Made by a program: the position numbers and the translations under genes. This document shows positions 34,565 through 46,136 of a DNA stretch of 64,000 nt, piece by piece. The DNA lies in assembly GCA_963855995.1 (NCBI GenBank), contig OY979727.1, positions 11,338,946 to 11,402,945 of the forward strand, in the 5' to 3' direction. The stretch comes from Muricea muricata (Eukaryota > Cnidaria > Anthozoa > Malacalcyonacea > Plexauridae). Position 1 is the stretch's first letter; the number at the start of each line of letters is the position of its first letter. The notes beneath the pieces were generated by a model. That model was not told where the DNA came from and searched no databases. It was given only the letters and a program-made list of their open reading frames with translations.

Positions 34565-35273
34565 TCGATAAAACATTGGCCCAGCAGGAAAGTTTGAAAG
34601 AACCACACGTCAAATATGTTTCAAAGATGAAATACTTCACCTGAGAATGCCGCATTAGTAGTGTAACACGAGTTTAAATATTTCTCTGCGCCCATGACTT
34701 GACAACAAGATATTGTAAACAATGGCGTACTACCCAAGAAGGAACTTCAACTCGCGTCAAACTCAAAGGGATACCCACAACTTTGACACAATAATATATC
34801 AGCATGAGATAAGATCTTTACCACAGTATATAATTTATTCCCAACATCGGCGCCGAATTCGAGATTTTAGCCTCAAACTGTGGGTAAATTTTAATAGATT
34901 CAGATCGACTTGGCATATGGGCGTCTTCAAGTGGGATTAATTTATTTATATTTTCATGTTTGTCCACGATCTTGCGGTCATGAACTGTTCAAATGTATCT
35001 TAATATTGTGGTATAGTAATGTTTTGCTGACACTTGTTGGTTTTCCTGCGGCGCGCCTCTCAATTTCCTCAAATTTGGGGCATTGAATCGGCCTCAAAAC
35101 GGGTGTCTGGTCCAGAAAACAAGTTCGGTTTTGTACCCGAACGGAAAAATAATTTAGCTCAAAAGAATACCCATTTTCAAACTTACACAATAAGTCCTTT
35201 TAAATGGAAAATTAAGAAGGACATCTAATTTCGGCTGGGAAAACGAATGGACCGCTCTTAGGCGGACAGCCTC
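34565..35273. repeat. Right TIR of the TTAA element
   Basis: Reverse complement of 28628-29333 with only a few differences seen by eye. It ends ...GGCGGACAGCCTC against TTAA. Confidence 0.88.
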
Positions 35274-37610
35274 TTAAATCTTTTAGCCAACATTTCTAGA
35301 GATTTCTTCATACGTTTCTTCTAATCACTGGAGGCAATGATTACTGTACAACAAAGAGATCCGGCCGGCTAAAAAATGAACTAATGTAACATAGTTGCAT
35401 CCAGGGAAACATTATATTCCACTAAATAACATAAATATAGTGCAAAACAAAGTAACACATGGCACATATTTGCCATTACAGATGGAAATGTTGAAAAACA
35501 ACGTGCTGACTAATGTTGACAACTTAATTAAAACATTTTCTTCATTTTGTTAGAAATCAGGAAAGTTTTGGTAATCTTGACAGCAAGTTACAGTAGCGGT
35601 GGAATTTCGGTGGAGGAACCAGCTCAACAACTGAAGAGTTCTGGTGTGATAACATTCAGTGTGGGGATTGGACAGAATGTTTCCCAATCGGAATTACGAG
35701 CCATGGCTTCGAGACCAGTTAATCGATATGTTATTACTCTAAACGACTTCGCACAATTAGAAGATCTTGTTTATAAAATGTTTCCTTTAATTTGTAATGG
35801 TAAGTGTAATGCTTATAAGGGTGTTTTGAACGATGGTAGTAATGGTGACGATTATAGATTTTGAAATAGCATGATTAGGTGAGCACATTTGTGCATTTAG
35901 ACGTATTCAGTCTTTGTTTGTTTAATGGGGAGCTGTATTGGGGCAGCCATCAACCAACTAAATGAATTTCACAAGTTATTTTGAACATGCGAGGTCTCAG
36001 CTGCTGTATATATCGAATATGCAAATTTACTTAAATTATAGGTAATTCAACTACAGTGGCCAAGTGGTTCTTACTAATGTTGCATTGCGCCTGTGTTTTA
36101 TACAGCGTAAAAGTCAATCAATCTTGCCTCGAGTGTGCATATCTAATACCAATTAGCTTGTGAAATTCATACATCTGTGAGTGAGTACATTTGCCAATAG
36201 AGCAACGGTAATTTCGCCACAAAGTAACTTTGAATGAGTGTCGTTAAAGTTGTGTTATGAATACTTTTTTATTTTACATTAGGTAGGGAATATTTAATAC
36301 AATAGTTTAATACAATAATTCTTGTCTTGTCTCGTCTGTGAGCAGAGTTTTCGCTTTTCTTCTACTCTACAACAACTGTCGTAGATGAGCTGAGGCTCCC
36401 CTTTTATGATCAAGCAGGCTTGCAATTTGTACACGTAAACAATTTAGTGAAGCGGTTCCAAGGTAGCCAATCGCCTTTTGACAGTTGTTTATTTTAAGCT
36501 TGATTCCTGTATTTTAAGACTTGCTTTTAAGAAAAGTCTTAAACCTTACGTACATTGCTTTATTTTTCGAAATACAGCCTTTTCAAACTACATTTTAGTT
36601 AAAACACTTTTGATGACGCGATATTTAGATTACCTGACCGCGCGAGATATTTTCATAAATGACTGACAGATAATTTAAACAGATAATTTTTGGCGCCTTC
36701 GAGTGTACATAACTTGACATCACTTAATGACACCATAAGTATTCATCTGCTCGTCAATTTATCTCTTCCTCTGTAAACTGGTGTATTATTTGCTTGGCTT
36801 TGTCCGTCCCTGATTTATGTTTACTCTATTCTGCTTATTGAATTTATCTCCTGTCACTACCTTATTTATGTTTCTGTGCGTAATGTTTATCTCTTTTACA
36901 TGTCTAATAATTTATGAACGATTCCGTAACAGTTGAATGCTAAGTCCGAGCGTTGTATATAAACCGGTCCTGGTAACTACTAATCCTTTTTAATTGTTGC
37001 TTTGTAGTTAAATAGTGATTAAGTGCAAAAAACGTTGTTCTGATTGGTTGACTCTTGTATTATTACATAATATTTTGGGTATTTAGGTTTCCTCCAACAC
37101 ATGTCTATCCGACGCAATAAGATATAGGGTGTTACGACATTCTTGTACCCCCCCCCCCCCCCTTCGAGCAAAGCATAATTCTAGTTGAAACCGATCTCTC
37201 TATTTTTTACTGAAAATATTGACAACAGGCAATATTGATATTGTTAAGCATAGTTTTCACATCTTTGTCCATGCATCATGAAACAGATTTAAAAATTGGC
37301 ATTACCCATGCCCTTTTCCATTCATCAACATAATATACAAGTTTTCACTAAAGGTTTATAAATATAAGTTAGAATGAACGACCAATTTTGTATGTTTGTG
37401 AGTCCAATGGTAGAATATTCTTATTCGTTGAAAGCTTTACGATTACGATTTATTAAAGTTATTCAAATTTAGAAAATTCACGAAGATAATACTGTATGCA
37501 ATATAGCACAGCTAATCGAGCTTTTACCTCAGAAAAATATTTTCACCATTGCGCTGATAAATATTCATTATTTGTATATACTAGACGAACAACATTTATT
37601 TGTAAAATAG

Positions 37611-38870
37611 GAAAATTGGAAATTGATCATGAAAATTTTAGAACAACATTTAAAAATCATGTTACAGGTACATATGGAGAATCTATAGTTAACCCTACAG
37701 CCAAACCTGATGGAGAATCTACAGCCAAACCTGATGAAGAATCTGCAGGAAAATCCGAAGACTACACTGGCGCTATAGCAGGCGGAATAACTGGAGCGCT
37801 AATTTTTGTCGCAGTTGTGGTGATCATCGTACTTTTTGTGCGAAGGAAAATCCTAAGGAACCAATATCTAGAGTCAGTGAGGGTAAAGAGATTTCGAAAT
37901 CAGCCACCTCAGAAAATTGATAAGAAGGGGGAAGGTTAATATTCGTGTGTTGAAAGGAAAGTTCCTTCAAAACAGCCATTGTGGTGTCAATATTAATTGC
38001 ACATTTTCTTTCTTTTTAATTCAGTCTCTCTCCCCTATCAGGACAGCCATATGCAAATAACTCGGTGGAATAGTTGTGTTCTGTATTATTCGTACTTTTG
38101 AAATCGATTGTTATAGTCTGTGAACGCGAAGATAAGAAAGTCAGCCCCCCAATCTAGCGCGGTCGTTGCGAAAATACATCCTCTGCACAGCTCCTCTGCA
38201 CAGCTCCTCTGCAGAGGCTAATTGTTTTTAATCAATTCGTGGGAAAAGCCTACCATTATAATTAATCGTACACGACTTTTTGGGGGGAAATATTCTCCAT
38301 TTACGTCGTGTAAGACTAATTACAATGTAAAAACAATCGCTTTTCCCTTGCATTAATTAAAAACAAATAGAGAAGAAAAGAGGAGAGTGCAGTCTCTGCA
38401 GAAATAACGTAGTCTTGCATAGTTGTTTCGTAAACAAATTAAAACGACCCCTCTTCTATAGTACCACACAGGAAATACTTATACCAAGTATGAAGATATA
38501 TCGTGATTGGCTTTCTGAAACAGTAACAGTCGGTGTTTATGATTTGTTGTTTTGAAAATGCAATTTCTATAGTTTATTTTCTTTTATTGTCTTGATAAGC
38601 CAATCGCAGCGCCTTCTTATAATTATACAGTTATGTGACTTAGTGTTCTGACCATTGCACTGCATGGTTATGGCTCTTGTGAAGTTCTGCTGGTCATAGG
38701 TCCAGTAGCAAGGTAGCACTCATGTTAGAGCACTGATAATATGCTAACACATCGTTTTCGTCACTTTTCACAGGAATTGGATGCGTTGCACAGTACTCGC
38801 AACCCACGAACTGAGGAGATTACTCAACACCTGAAGCCATTACCAGTTCCACCAGAGACCCCAAGCGCAG
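37611..38870 (+). other. Linker, transmembrane and juxtamembrane exons, copy B
   Basis: Exons 37611-37882 and 38774-38870. The linker has one more K-P-D-x-E-S unit than copy A. The helix reads A-G-G-I-T-G-A-L-I-F-V-A-V-V-V-I-I-V-L-F. The juxtamembrane exon has T-Q-H-L-K-P-L-P-V-P where A has [10 protein letters not shown]. Both are open and spliceable. Confidence 0.82.
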
Positions 38871-38914
38871 GTTGGTTGACATAAATGATGTACAAGTACC
38901 CTATAACTAGGGTC

Positions 38915-39170
38915 ATGGCTTAGGGGATGGACGAGAAGTAGGCTTTCAGGGCGGCGACTGTTTTTCAAGATTCTTGAAACAAAAATGAATCAACAACTAG
39001 ACATTTATGACATTCCTAAACCTCACACTAACCCTTACCATGACCCTAGCTTCAATTTTGGAATGTTTTAAATGTCTGGTTGTTAATTCGTTCTCGTTTC
39101 AAGAATCTTGAAAAGAAGCCGCCATCTTGAATGTCGACCTCCCACCCATCTCCTTTAGCCATCGCCCCAA
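38915..39170. repeat. Fold-back repeat in juxtamembrane intron, copy B
   Basis: Counterpart of 8805-9065: GGGTCATGGCTTAGGGGATG on the left, CTTTAGCCATCGCCCC on the right, with pairing TTCTTGAAACAAAAATGAAT and ATTCGTTCTCGTTTCAAGAA inside. Confidence 0.6.
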
Positions 39171-39349
39171 TCACCAGCGGATTTTTGTGACTTATAAACT
39201 TCTTCCGGTTATGGAGCGAATCAGAGGTCCAAAATTATAGCAAATATATAGTAAACAGCAATGCAAAACCCAACAAATTTTTGTGCAGGCTTCACAGAGC
39301 AATTTCAGGTATATCATCCAAAGTACAAAATGACATAAAATATTTTTAG

Positions 39350-42300
39350 ATGAACCAGAAACGATACCCGCTTCATATGTTCTGGTGTTGGAAATTGCGC
39401 CAGACAATCTGAAATTGCTGGACAAGATACTGGGAGAGGGACAGTTTGGAATTGTTAAACAAGGGTTATTAACAACTGTGGATGGTGATTCTGAAGTTGT
39501 TGCTGTCAAAACGTTAAAAGGTACAGTTCTAAAAATATAACTGTCATAATAAATCTATTGCATGTAGTTATTGGAATCTCTTTATAGTTTTAAATTCTTA
39601 TAATATTTTTATATCTTATTTAGATTCTTGGTGGCTAACTTGTTGCCATCAATAACATTGCTTTACATTTGTGAAAACACCACAAAAATCTATAGATTTA
39701 CTTAATTTTCTTTTGATTATTCATTCATTTAGAAAGTGATTAATTTTAGTCCATTAACATGAAAATATTTGCATATAGCGCAGCTGACTGATTGTCAGGC
39801 TGGCTTCGCTAATGTTTCGTTTTAGAATTAGATTAGCAATTTCTCAGAGGGTGCAGCAATCCTTCCAGGGGGACCCCCCTCTTGCTACGCCTCTGCAATT
39901 CATTGTTCGTCTTTTTTTATCACCTACCTTCCAGATGGTGCAAAATCTTCTGATCTGGAGGATCTGGTGGCGGAACTAACTATTTTAAAAGACGTGAACA
40001 AAATTCCTCACCCAAATGTCATAAAATTCGTCGGGGGTTGTTCAATACAAGGTATCGACACTATATAGACAAACTTCTTGAAAAAAAACTGTCGAAATTA
40101 TCAAACAATTGCTATGTTGTTTAAATTAATAACTACGGAATACGGATATCTCAACATAAAAGGCAAGATGTCTCCAATAATCTCTGAATATATTTATGAG
40201 AACCTTAACTCAATTTTTCACGTGCATTAAAAAAAATCATTGCAAATACACACCAAGTCGTACTGCTCAGTTGACTTTACGTAAGTATTTTTACCATACA
40301 CTTATTTACAAGAAAATCGGCCCGTCAATTATATTGATAAAACTTTATATGTAAATGTACGCAATTACTCTTTATGATGTAGTATAGCATAGCATTATGG
40401 ACATGCAGGAATTAAACATTCTGTTTCGGAAAAGCGCCACATTGTCTGCAGGAGTCAATATGACATCTCGTGTTGATAAAACTGAATTGTAATTGTATAA
40501 ATATTAAATGAACAAATAATATTGAAACATTTAGTAAATATTATAAGATTTCCCACCATTTATATGCATAGCTATCAACCGTGCTTTTCAGGAAAACTGC
40601 ACATAATCACAGAGTTCTGTTCTGGTGGTAGTCTGCGAAACTTGCTTCTCAAGAGTAGAGTCTGCCCCACAGAAAACTCAGCAGACTACATCAACACTGC
40701 TTCAACCTTGAACCATCGTGAATTGTTAAAACTTTCAGTCGATGTTGCCAGTGGAATGGCCCATCTCTCTTCTCAGAAGGTATAAGTAAATAATTAAGTA
40801 ATTATTCACTGTTAACTACACTTTTAATACCACGAGTTGAAGTTATGTATTATAGTTGTATGTTTTCATTATTTGACATGTATCTTCAACAAACATGACT
40901 TAAAAAACTATTTCCGTTGGCGAGGAATATTTTCGCCCATAGTCGACCCTCTAGTAAGTCTAGGTTCTAATTTATCGAATGTTTTTTCAAGTTGGTCCAT
41001 CGTGATTTGGCCACAAGAAATATTCTTATTGGTGAAAACAATATGGCGAAAATATCTGATTTTGGTTTGGCAAGAGATATAAAAGGAATTGAGGAATATG
41101 CCTGGAAAAATCATGTAAATTATTTAACTGATATTATTTCATTTAGCAAAAATGGCTTAATTAAGGGAGCAATCAGTCAGATCATTTTCAACAATCCACA
41201 CACTTGCAAAGTTTCGCACAAAACTGAAAGCGAATGGTTGTAAGCACACAATAAAGTGCCCAACTGAATGATTTTATCTTGTGTAGAAATTGCTTCCTCT
41301 GAAATGGATGGCATTGGAAAGTCTGTTTTACGGTCGTTTCACAACTGCCAGTGATGTGTAGGTTTTACCAATTTAAATTACTCCTTGTTTTTGTTAATAA
41401 TAGTGATTTTCTAAAATTAATTTTGCTAAAACGACACCCTAGCTTATTCAGGCCCCCGTGATAATTTCATTATGTTGCAGATTGTAGCGTCTTGTAAATT
41501 TAATTTGGAAATTGAAAAATTCGATGAAAAAGTCCTGAAAAGTGCACTTTTAGTAATAGATCAAACACGAGCAGGAAAAATTTTTCCGAGTGTTTAAAAG
41601 TACTTTTCAAACAAAACAGTATTTAGCGAGAAAAATCAAGGAGAAAGCTGTCCTAATTTACAGTGTAATTTCTTCCTCAGATTTCAAAACGTTCTCGAGA
41701 ATTTATTAATGATTTTAAGAATTTTATTTATTTTACCTATGTACGTTTCCGCACAGAATTGAACTACATAATAGTCGCTTTCTTTACAACAGATGGAGCT
41801 ATGGTGTACTACTTCATGAAATCACCACATTGGGTATGGTCAAAATGCCATATTTTGTGAACACTGTACTGGACTTCGACTTTGAACTGGACTATTGACT
41901 TTGAACTGAACTATTGACTTTGAACTGGACTCTATTGACTTTGAACTGAACTATTGACTTTGAACTGGACTATTGACTTTGAACTGAACTATTGACTTTG
42001 AACTGGAATATTGACTTTGAACTGGAATATTGACTTTGAACTGAACTATTGACTTTGAACTGAACTATTGACTTTAAACAAAACTTTGGACTTTGACTGG
42101 ACTTTCAACTGGATTTTGAATTGGACTTTGGACTTTCAAGTTCTGTAATGCATTTCTCGTTCTTTAAAAATAATATTTACAATAAATTTGTAATTTACAA
42201 AAACATTGCGAATTGACTTTATTGTAAATATTCTTAGAAACGAGAGATGCATTACTGAACGAGGAAATTCAAAGACCAAATCTTAAGTCCGAAGTCCGGG

Positions 42301-43173
42301 ACTTTCCCAAAGTCTGGGAAAAACTGGACTTGTGTAACCGGTTAAAAGTCCACTTCAGTGTTTAAAACACACCTTGTTTTATTGATGATTAACCTACGTC
42401 TTTTTTTATTAATAATTTCTTTTACAGTTATAATGTAATCATGCATTTGTCCACCATACTTTCTGTCATTGTTTAGGGGAAGAGCCTTATAAGAACATTC
42501 CTTCACATGAGATAATCGGTCGTTTGGGATGTGGATATAGGATGCCGCAACCACCACAATGTTCCGATGAACTGTAAGTTAATCAGTTTGCCAAACAATT
42601 TGCACGTGTACTTGTGCACAGTAATTATATCCATAGTTGATAGAAAACATATGGTTAGGAAAGTTGACAATGTTTCTGTCCTCGTTTTTGGAAATTTGCA
42701 CACCTTCATTTCACATCGGGTGAGCACATTTTTTTCTCGATAATTGGATGATTATCCAATAGAAAATTACGCAGAGAACACTATCGCAATTGAAAATTTA
42801 TATACCAAAAACAAATGATTTGTGCATCTTCATGTACTTTTTAACATTGGTTATTTTACTATAAACGCAAAACTCTTTAACGTTTTTGGTTATCCAAATC
42901 ATGTTCACTTTGGATTAAGCATGTATATGTTGTATCCGACTTATGAATGCATGATATTTAGCTTTATCGATCTTTCATGCACGGTTGGATTGATGTCATC
43001 CGATGCTTAAAGGCCTGTGCATTCAGTCGCTAGGCTAGTTAAATGAATGATTTTAACATTTTCTGGGCATTTCTAGCTACGATATAATGACAAGATGTTG
43101 GAATGCTGAACCAAATGAAAGACCAACGTTTGTGGAAATTTATGAATTGCTCCATGGTATGCTCATGGACAAG
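39350..43173 (+). other. Tyrosine kinase domain exons, copy B
   Basis: All eight kinase exons from the G-loop onward are open with correct splice sites and phases identical to copy [19 protein letters not shown] and D-F-G-L-A-R are kept. Differences are few; the activation loop reads E-E-Y-A-W-K-N-H-K against E-E-Y-T-R-K-N-H-N in A. The kinase half thus shows no decay even though the SRCR1 exon is broken. Confidence 0.88.
41870..42135. repeat. Intronic 20-bp minisatellite, copy B
   Basis: Array of ACTATTGACTTTGAACTGGA-type units in the same intron as the copy A array at 11625-11875, with a different mix of variants. Arrays have been reshuffled since the duplication. Confidence 0.82.
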
Positions 43174-43361
43174 GTAAATAGAACATTCATGACTTATATT
43201 TTATATTTTATAGTTTTAATAGCAGTATTTCAAGACATTCTAGCAAAAACTGACCACATAGTGACAGAAATGGTAATAATGATAATTCCAGTCAAACCAT
43301 TTCTTCCGCTATAGTGAGGTATTGGAATGTCCCATGCACAAGTATTTTATTGCTTATGTAG

Positions 43362-44882
43362 ACATCTTACATAAACATCACACAAATTCCTGCTGATGAA
43401 GTATCCCCGACTGCAAACCAAGCGCATTTAGAGGAAAGGGATGTATCGTCTAAAGACGAATTCGAGGATGCAACGTCTATAGGAAAACGTGACAACGCAA
43501 CGTCTAAACAAGAATCCAAAGATGCAACGTCTAAAAATGAACCCAAAGATGCAACGTCTAAACAAGAATCCAAGGATGCAATGTCTAAAAATGAATCCAT
43601 GGATGCAACGTCTAAAAATGGATCCAAAGATGCGACGTCTAAAAATGAATCCAAGGAAGCAACGTCTAAAGATGAATCCAAAGGTGCAACGTTTAAACAA
43701 GAATCCAAAGATGCAACGTCTGAAAATGAATCCAAAGATACAACGTCTAAAAATGAGTTCAAAGATGCAACGTTTAAACAAGAATCCAAAGATGCAACGT
43801 CTAAAAATGAATCCAAAGACACAACGTCTAAAAATGAATCCAAAGACACAACGTCTAAAAACGAATCCAAAGATACAACGTCTAAAGATAAATCCAAAGA
43901 TGCAACGTTTAAACAAGAATTTTAAATTTTGAAGATAATCTTGAAATTAAGTTAGGCGAACACAACATTAAGCGTGTCACCAGTAAAAAGTCACTAGGAG
44001 TCATTCTTGACTGCCAGTTAAACTGGAAAATGCACATAGAGGCGCAAAGTAAAAAAATCTCGAAAAGTATTGCACTATTAAGAAGAGCTAAACCATTTGT
44101 TCCCCAGCATATTCTTGTTAAGATGTACAATGCGTTAGTATTACCTTACTTTACATATTGCTCAACCGTGTGGAATGATGGTTCTAGTACCATCCTTAGT
44201 AAATTCTCAAAATTGCAAAGGAGAGCAGCACGAGTAATTACTGGTCAAACGTATGATGTTCGTTCCACCCAAATACTTGCCGATCTCTCATGGATACCTA
44301 TTGAAGACACTTTAAAAAGAAGGGAGATTATTATGTCATTTAAAGCTCTAACAGATAGGCTTCCTACTTATCTTCAAGAATTATTTATTAAATGCAATAA
44401 TGACAATTATCACCTTAGGAGTAATAACTCTAAATTAGCTCTGCCAAAGCCAAAAACTAACTTTCTCAAAAGAAGCTTTTCGTATAAGGCAGCACAAGGG
44501 TGGAACGAATTACCAAATAGCATAACTGAAAACTTTGACGAACTTTCCTTATCTGCGTTCAAGCGACGAATCTAATATCTACTTCCATTATTATTGTATT
44601 TTGTATTTTTATTATAGTGTAGTTACACGGCCCTTTGAAAATCAGATTGTAAATATTTTACTGAATAGGCTACCGTGTTTAAATAATTGTATTAAAGATT
44701 AAAGATTAAAGATTAAAGAATCCAAAGATGCAACGTTTAAAAATGAATCCAAGGAGACAACGTCTGAAAATGAATCAAAGGATGCAACGTCTAAGAAAGA
44801 ATCCAAGGATGCAACGTCTAAAAATGAATCCCAGGATTCAACGACTGAAGAAGAATCCGAGGATGCAACAGCAAATGCTTAA
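43362..44882 (+). pseudogene. Repeat-tail exon of copy B, split by LINE
   Basis: It starts T-S-Y-I-N-I-T-Q-I-P as in copy A, then 17 full 9-residue units and part of an 18th before the LINE at about 43921, where E-F-stop ends the frame at 43925. After the LINE, the rest of that unit and about five more units follow, with the same end (E-E-S-E-D-A-T-A-N) and TAA at 44880-44882. The pre-insertion exon had about 23 units against 16 in copy A. The truncated form still keeps most of the tail. Confidence 0.85.
43921..44718 (+). mobile_element. 5'-truncated LINE fragment
   Basis: About 0.8 kb encoding the C-terminal end of a non-LTR reverse transcriptase: K-S-L-G-V-I-L-D, N-A-L-V-L-P-Y-F-T-Y-C, R-A-A-R-V-I-T-G, then Q-G-W-N-E-L-P-N-S-I, stop at 44573-44575. 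A short 3' UTR ends in repeats of ATTAAAG (about 44694-44718), a tail style of CR1/L2-type elements. The flanks share AAGAAT, a likely short target duplication. Frame is open through the retained part, so the insertion is young. Confidence 0.88.
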
Positions 44883-45310
44883 AAATTATGAATAGAATTA
44901 ATAAACAACGGTTCAATCGCATTAAAAATTAGTGGCAAAGATGTAAAGCTAGGTCTTGTTACAGTGGCAAATCATGCTGAAATTTAGGACGAGAAAACCC
45001 AATGAACGAATAAGACTTTTACGAAAAAGAAAACTAAACAACCACTAGCAAAAGTATTATGCTAAACAAATAGGGTACATGTAAACATTAAATAAAATAA
45101 ATAGTTACTTATATGCGGAAACCTTGAACATTGAATTGTATATGTATAAGGATGAATCTAAATTATAAACATAATTATAGCTGCTTATTTAACAAGACGA
45201 AGAAAAATCAATGAAACAAAATTATTATTGTGTGCTGATAATGTCTAACGCAGATTTTAGGATGAAAAAATGCACTGGTATAAAGCATATATAAAACATA
45301 TGTTTTAATA

Positions 45311-45731
45311 AGTTTCTTGTACGTTTGCATGGTGAATACAATATACTTGTTAAGCTTTGTGGAAACACCACGTAAATTTTTTATTGCAGAGCTTATGCGG
45401 GGTAGACGAAAGGATTGCCATCTTGACTGAAGAACTGTGGTTGACTTTAAATAAAGAGCACTATTCTACAGCCAACAGAATGATCTCTGCATCATCTACG
45501 AGGACATTCAACAAAGCACGTTCCACTCAGTTGGCCAAATTCACGAAATTGACGTCCTATGGTCAGAAACTTTTAAATCACGCGAGCATACAATCACGAC
45601 ACTTTATGTATAAAAAGGGGCGTGTGAATTCAAATAGTCATATTATTATAGCACTGATGAAGATCCGAGCTTACGGATCGAAAGCTCTGCAATAATAAAT
45701 TTACGTGGTGTTTCCACAAAGCTTAACAAGT
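45311..45731 (+). mobile_element. Palindromic retroelement with hammerhead-like core
   Basis: A 421-bp insertion with a perfect 13-bp target duplication ATATGTTTTAATA (45298-45310, 45732-45744); copy A is empty at 14244-14256. A 38-bp arm (45342-45379) is perfectly inverted at 45697-45734. The stem continues to GCAGAGCTT (45386-45394) and AAGCTCTGC (45682-45690) with one mismatch. Inside the stem end lies CTGATGA (45654-45660), a hairpin and GAAA (45680-45683), the layout of a hammerhead ribozyme. The long target duplication suggests retrotransposition. The frame over 45357-45695 has no known domain. Penelope-like or retrozyme-like origin is an inference. Confidence 0.75.
45650..45690 (+). 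ncRNA. Hammerhead ribozyme-like core
   Basis: Core CTGATGA at 45654-45660, stem II GATCCG/CGGATC (45662-45667 and 45674-45679) with loop AGCTTA, then GAAA at 45680-45683 and a stem III strand GCTCTGC that pairs with 45386-45392. Stem I could be TGC (45396-45398) with GCA (45651-45653). Two departures from consensus: an extra A before stem II and one unpaired U beside the cleavage position. Activity is therefore uncertain. Confidence 0.45.
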
Positions 45732-45954
45732 ATATGTTTTAATAATTGCAGTAATCAGACTATTGGTATCAGAATATTGGTAGTCTGAAAATACATCAGT
45801 TAGGGTAAGTGATATTTTAGGGAATTAGCTCGAGAATATTATATCATGAGCATTATGCATGAGTACTATTCCAAAACAAAGACAAGTTAAACCTTATTTT
45901 AGCTAGCATTAAATTTATTTAGCTTTGCTAAAACTAAATTAATCATAATTATGT

Positions 45955-46120
<166 letters not shown>

Positions 46121-46136
46121 CTTCAATAACCACACA

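Larger units (their letters stand above)
28628..35273. mobile_element. 6.6 kb TTAA-site DNA transposon with ~700-bp TIRs
   Basis: The element starts GAGGCTGTCCGCGTAAGAGC and ends with the inverted copy, flanked by TTAA at 28624-28627 and 35274-35277. Copy A has one TTAA at 4917-4920. The TIRs run about 28628-29333 and 34565-35273 and are nearly identical, so the insertion is recent. Inside is a multi-exon transposase-like gene on the minus strand. The TTAA duplication fits Kolobok and piggyBac. The ends are not the CCC of piggyBac, and the protein shows no THAP domain that I can see; a Kolobok relative or an unclassified group are both open. Confidence 0.9.
28062..35799 (+). other. vWA exons of copy B, separated by the TTAA transposon
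   Basis: The exons 28062-28388 and 35554-35799 match the copy A vWA exons. The intron between them grew from about 0.5 kb to 7.2 kb through the TTAA element. The first exon reads L-D-S-S-G-R-V-G-K; arginine replaces the last serine of D-x-S-x-S, which should remove metal coordination. The second exon keeps I-L-T-A-S and S-V-G-I-G. Confidence 0.85.
20223..44882 (+). pseudogene. Receptor tyrosine kinase paralog interrupted by transposons (copy B)
   Basis: The gene is collinear with copy A. Exon pieces: 20223-20295; SRCR1 split as 20418-20471 and about 24120-24380; 26027-26347; 28062-28388; 35554-35799; 37611-37882; 38774-38870; 39350-39520; 39935-40051; 40592-40779; 40992-41114; 41287-41357; 41793-41833; 42477-42573; 43077-43173; 43362-43920 plus 44719-44882. 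Kinase motifs (HRD, DFG, V-A-V-K) are all intact with good splice sites. The Harbinger insertion puts an in-frame TAG at 20471-20473, so a full receptor cannot be made unless the element is removed. The LINE adds a stop at 43923-43925 in the tail. The vWA site is D-S-S-G-R, not D-S-S-G-S. A transcript starting downstream could still yield kinase protein; hence pseudogene with reserve. Confidence 0.75.
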
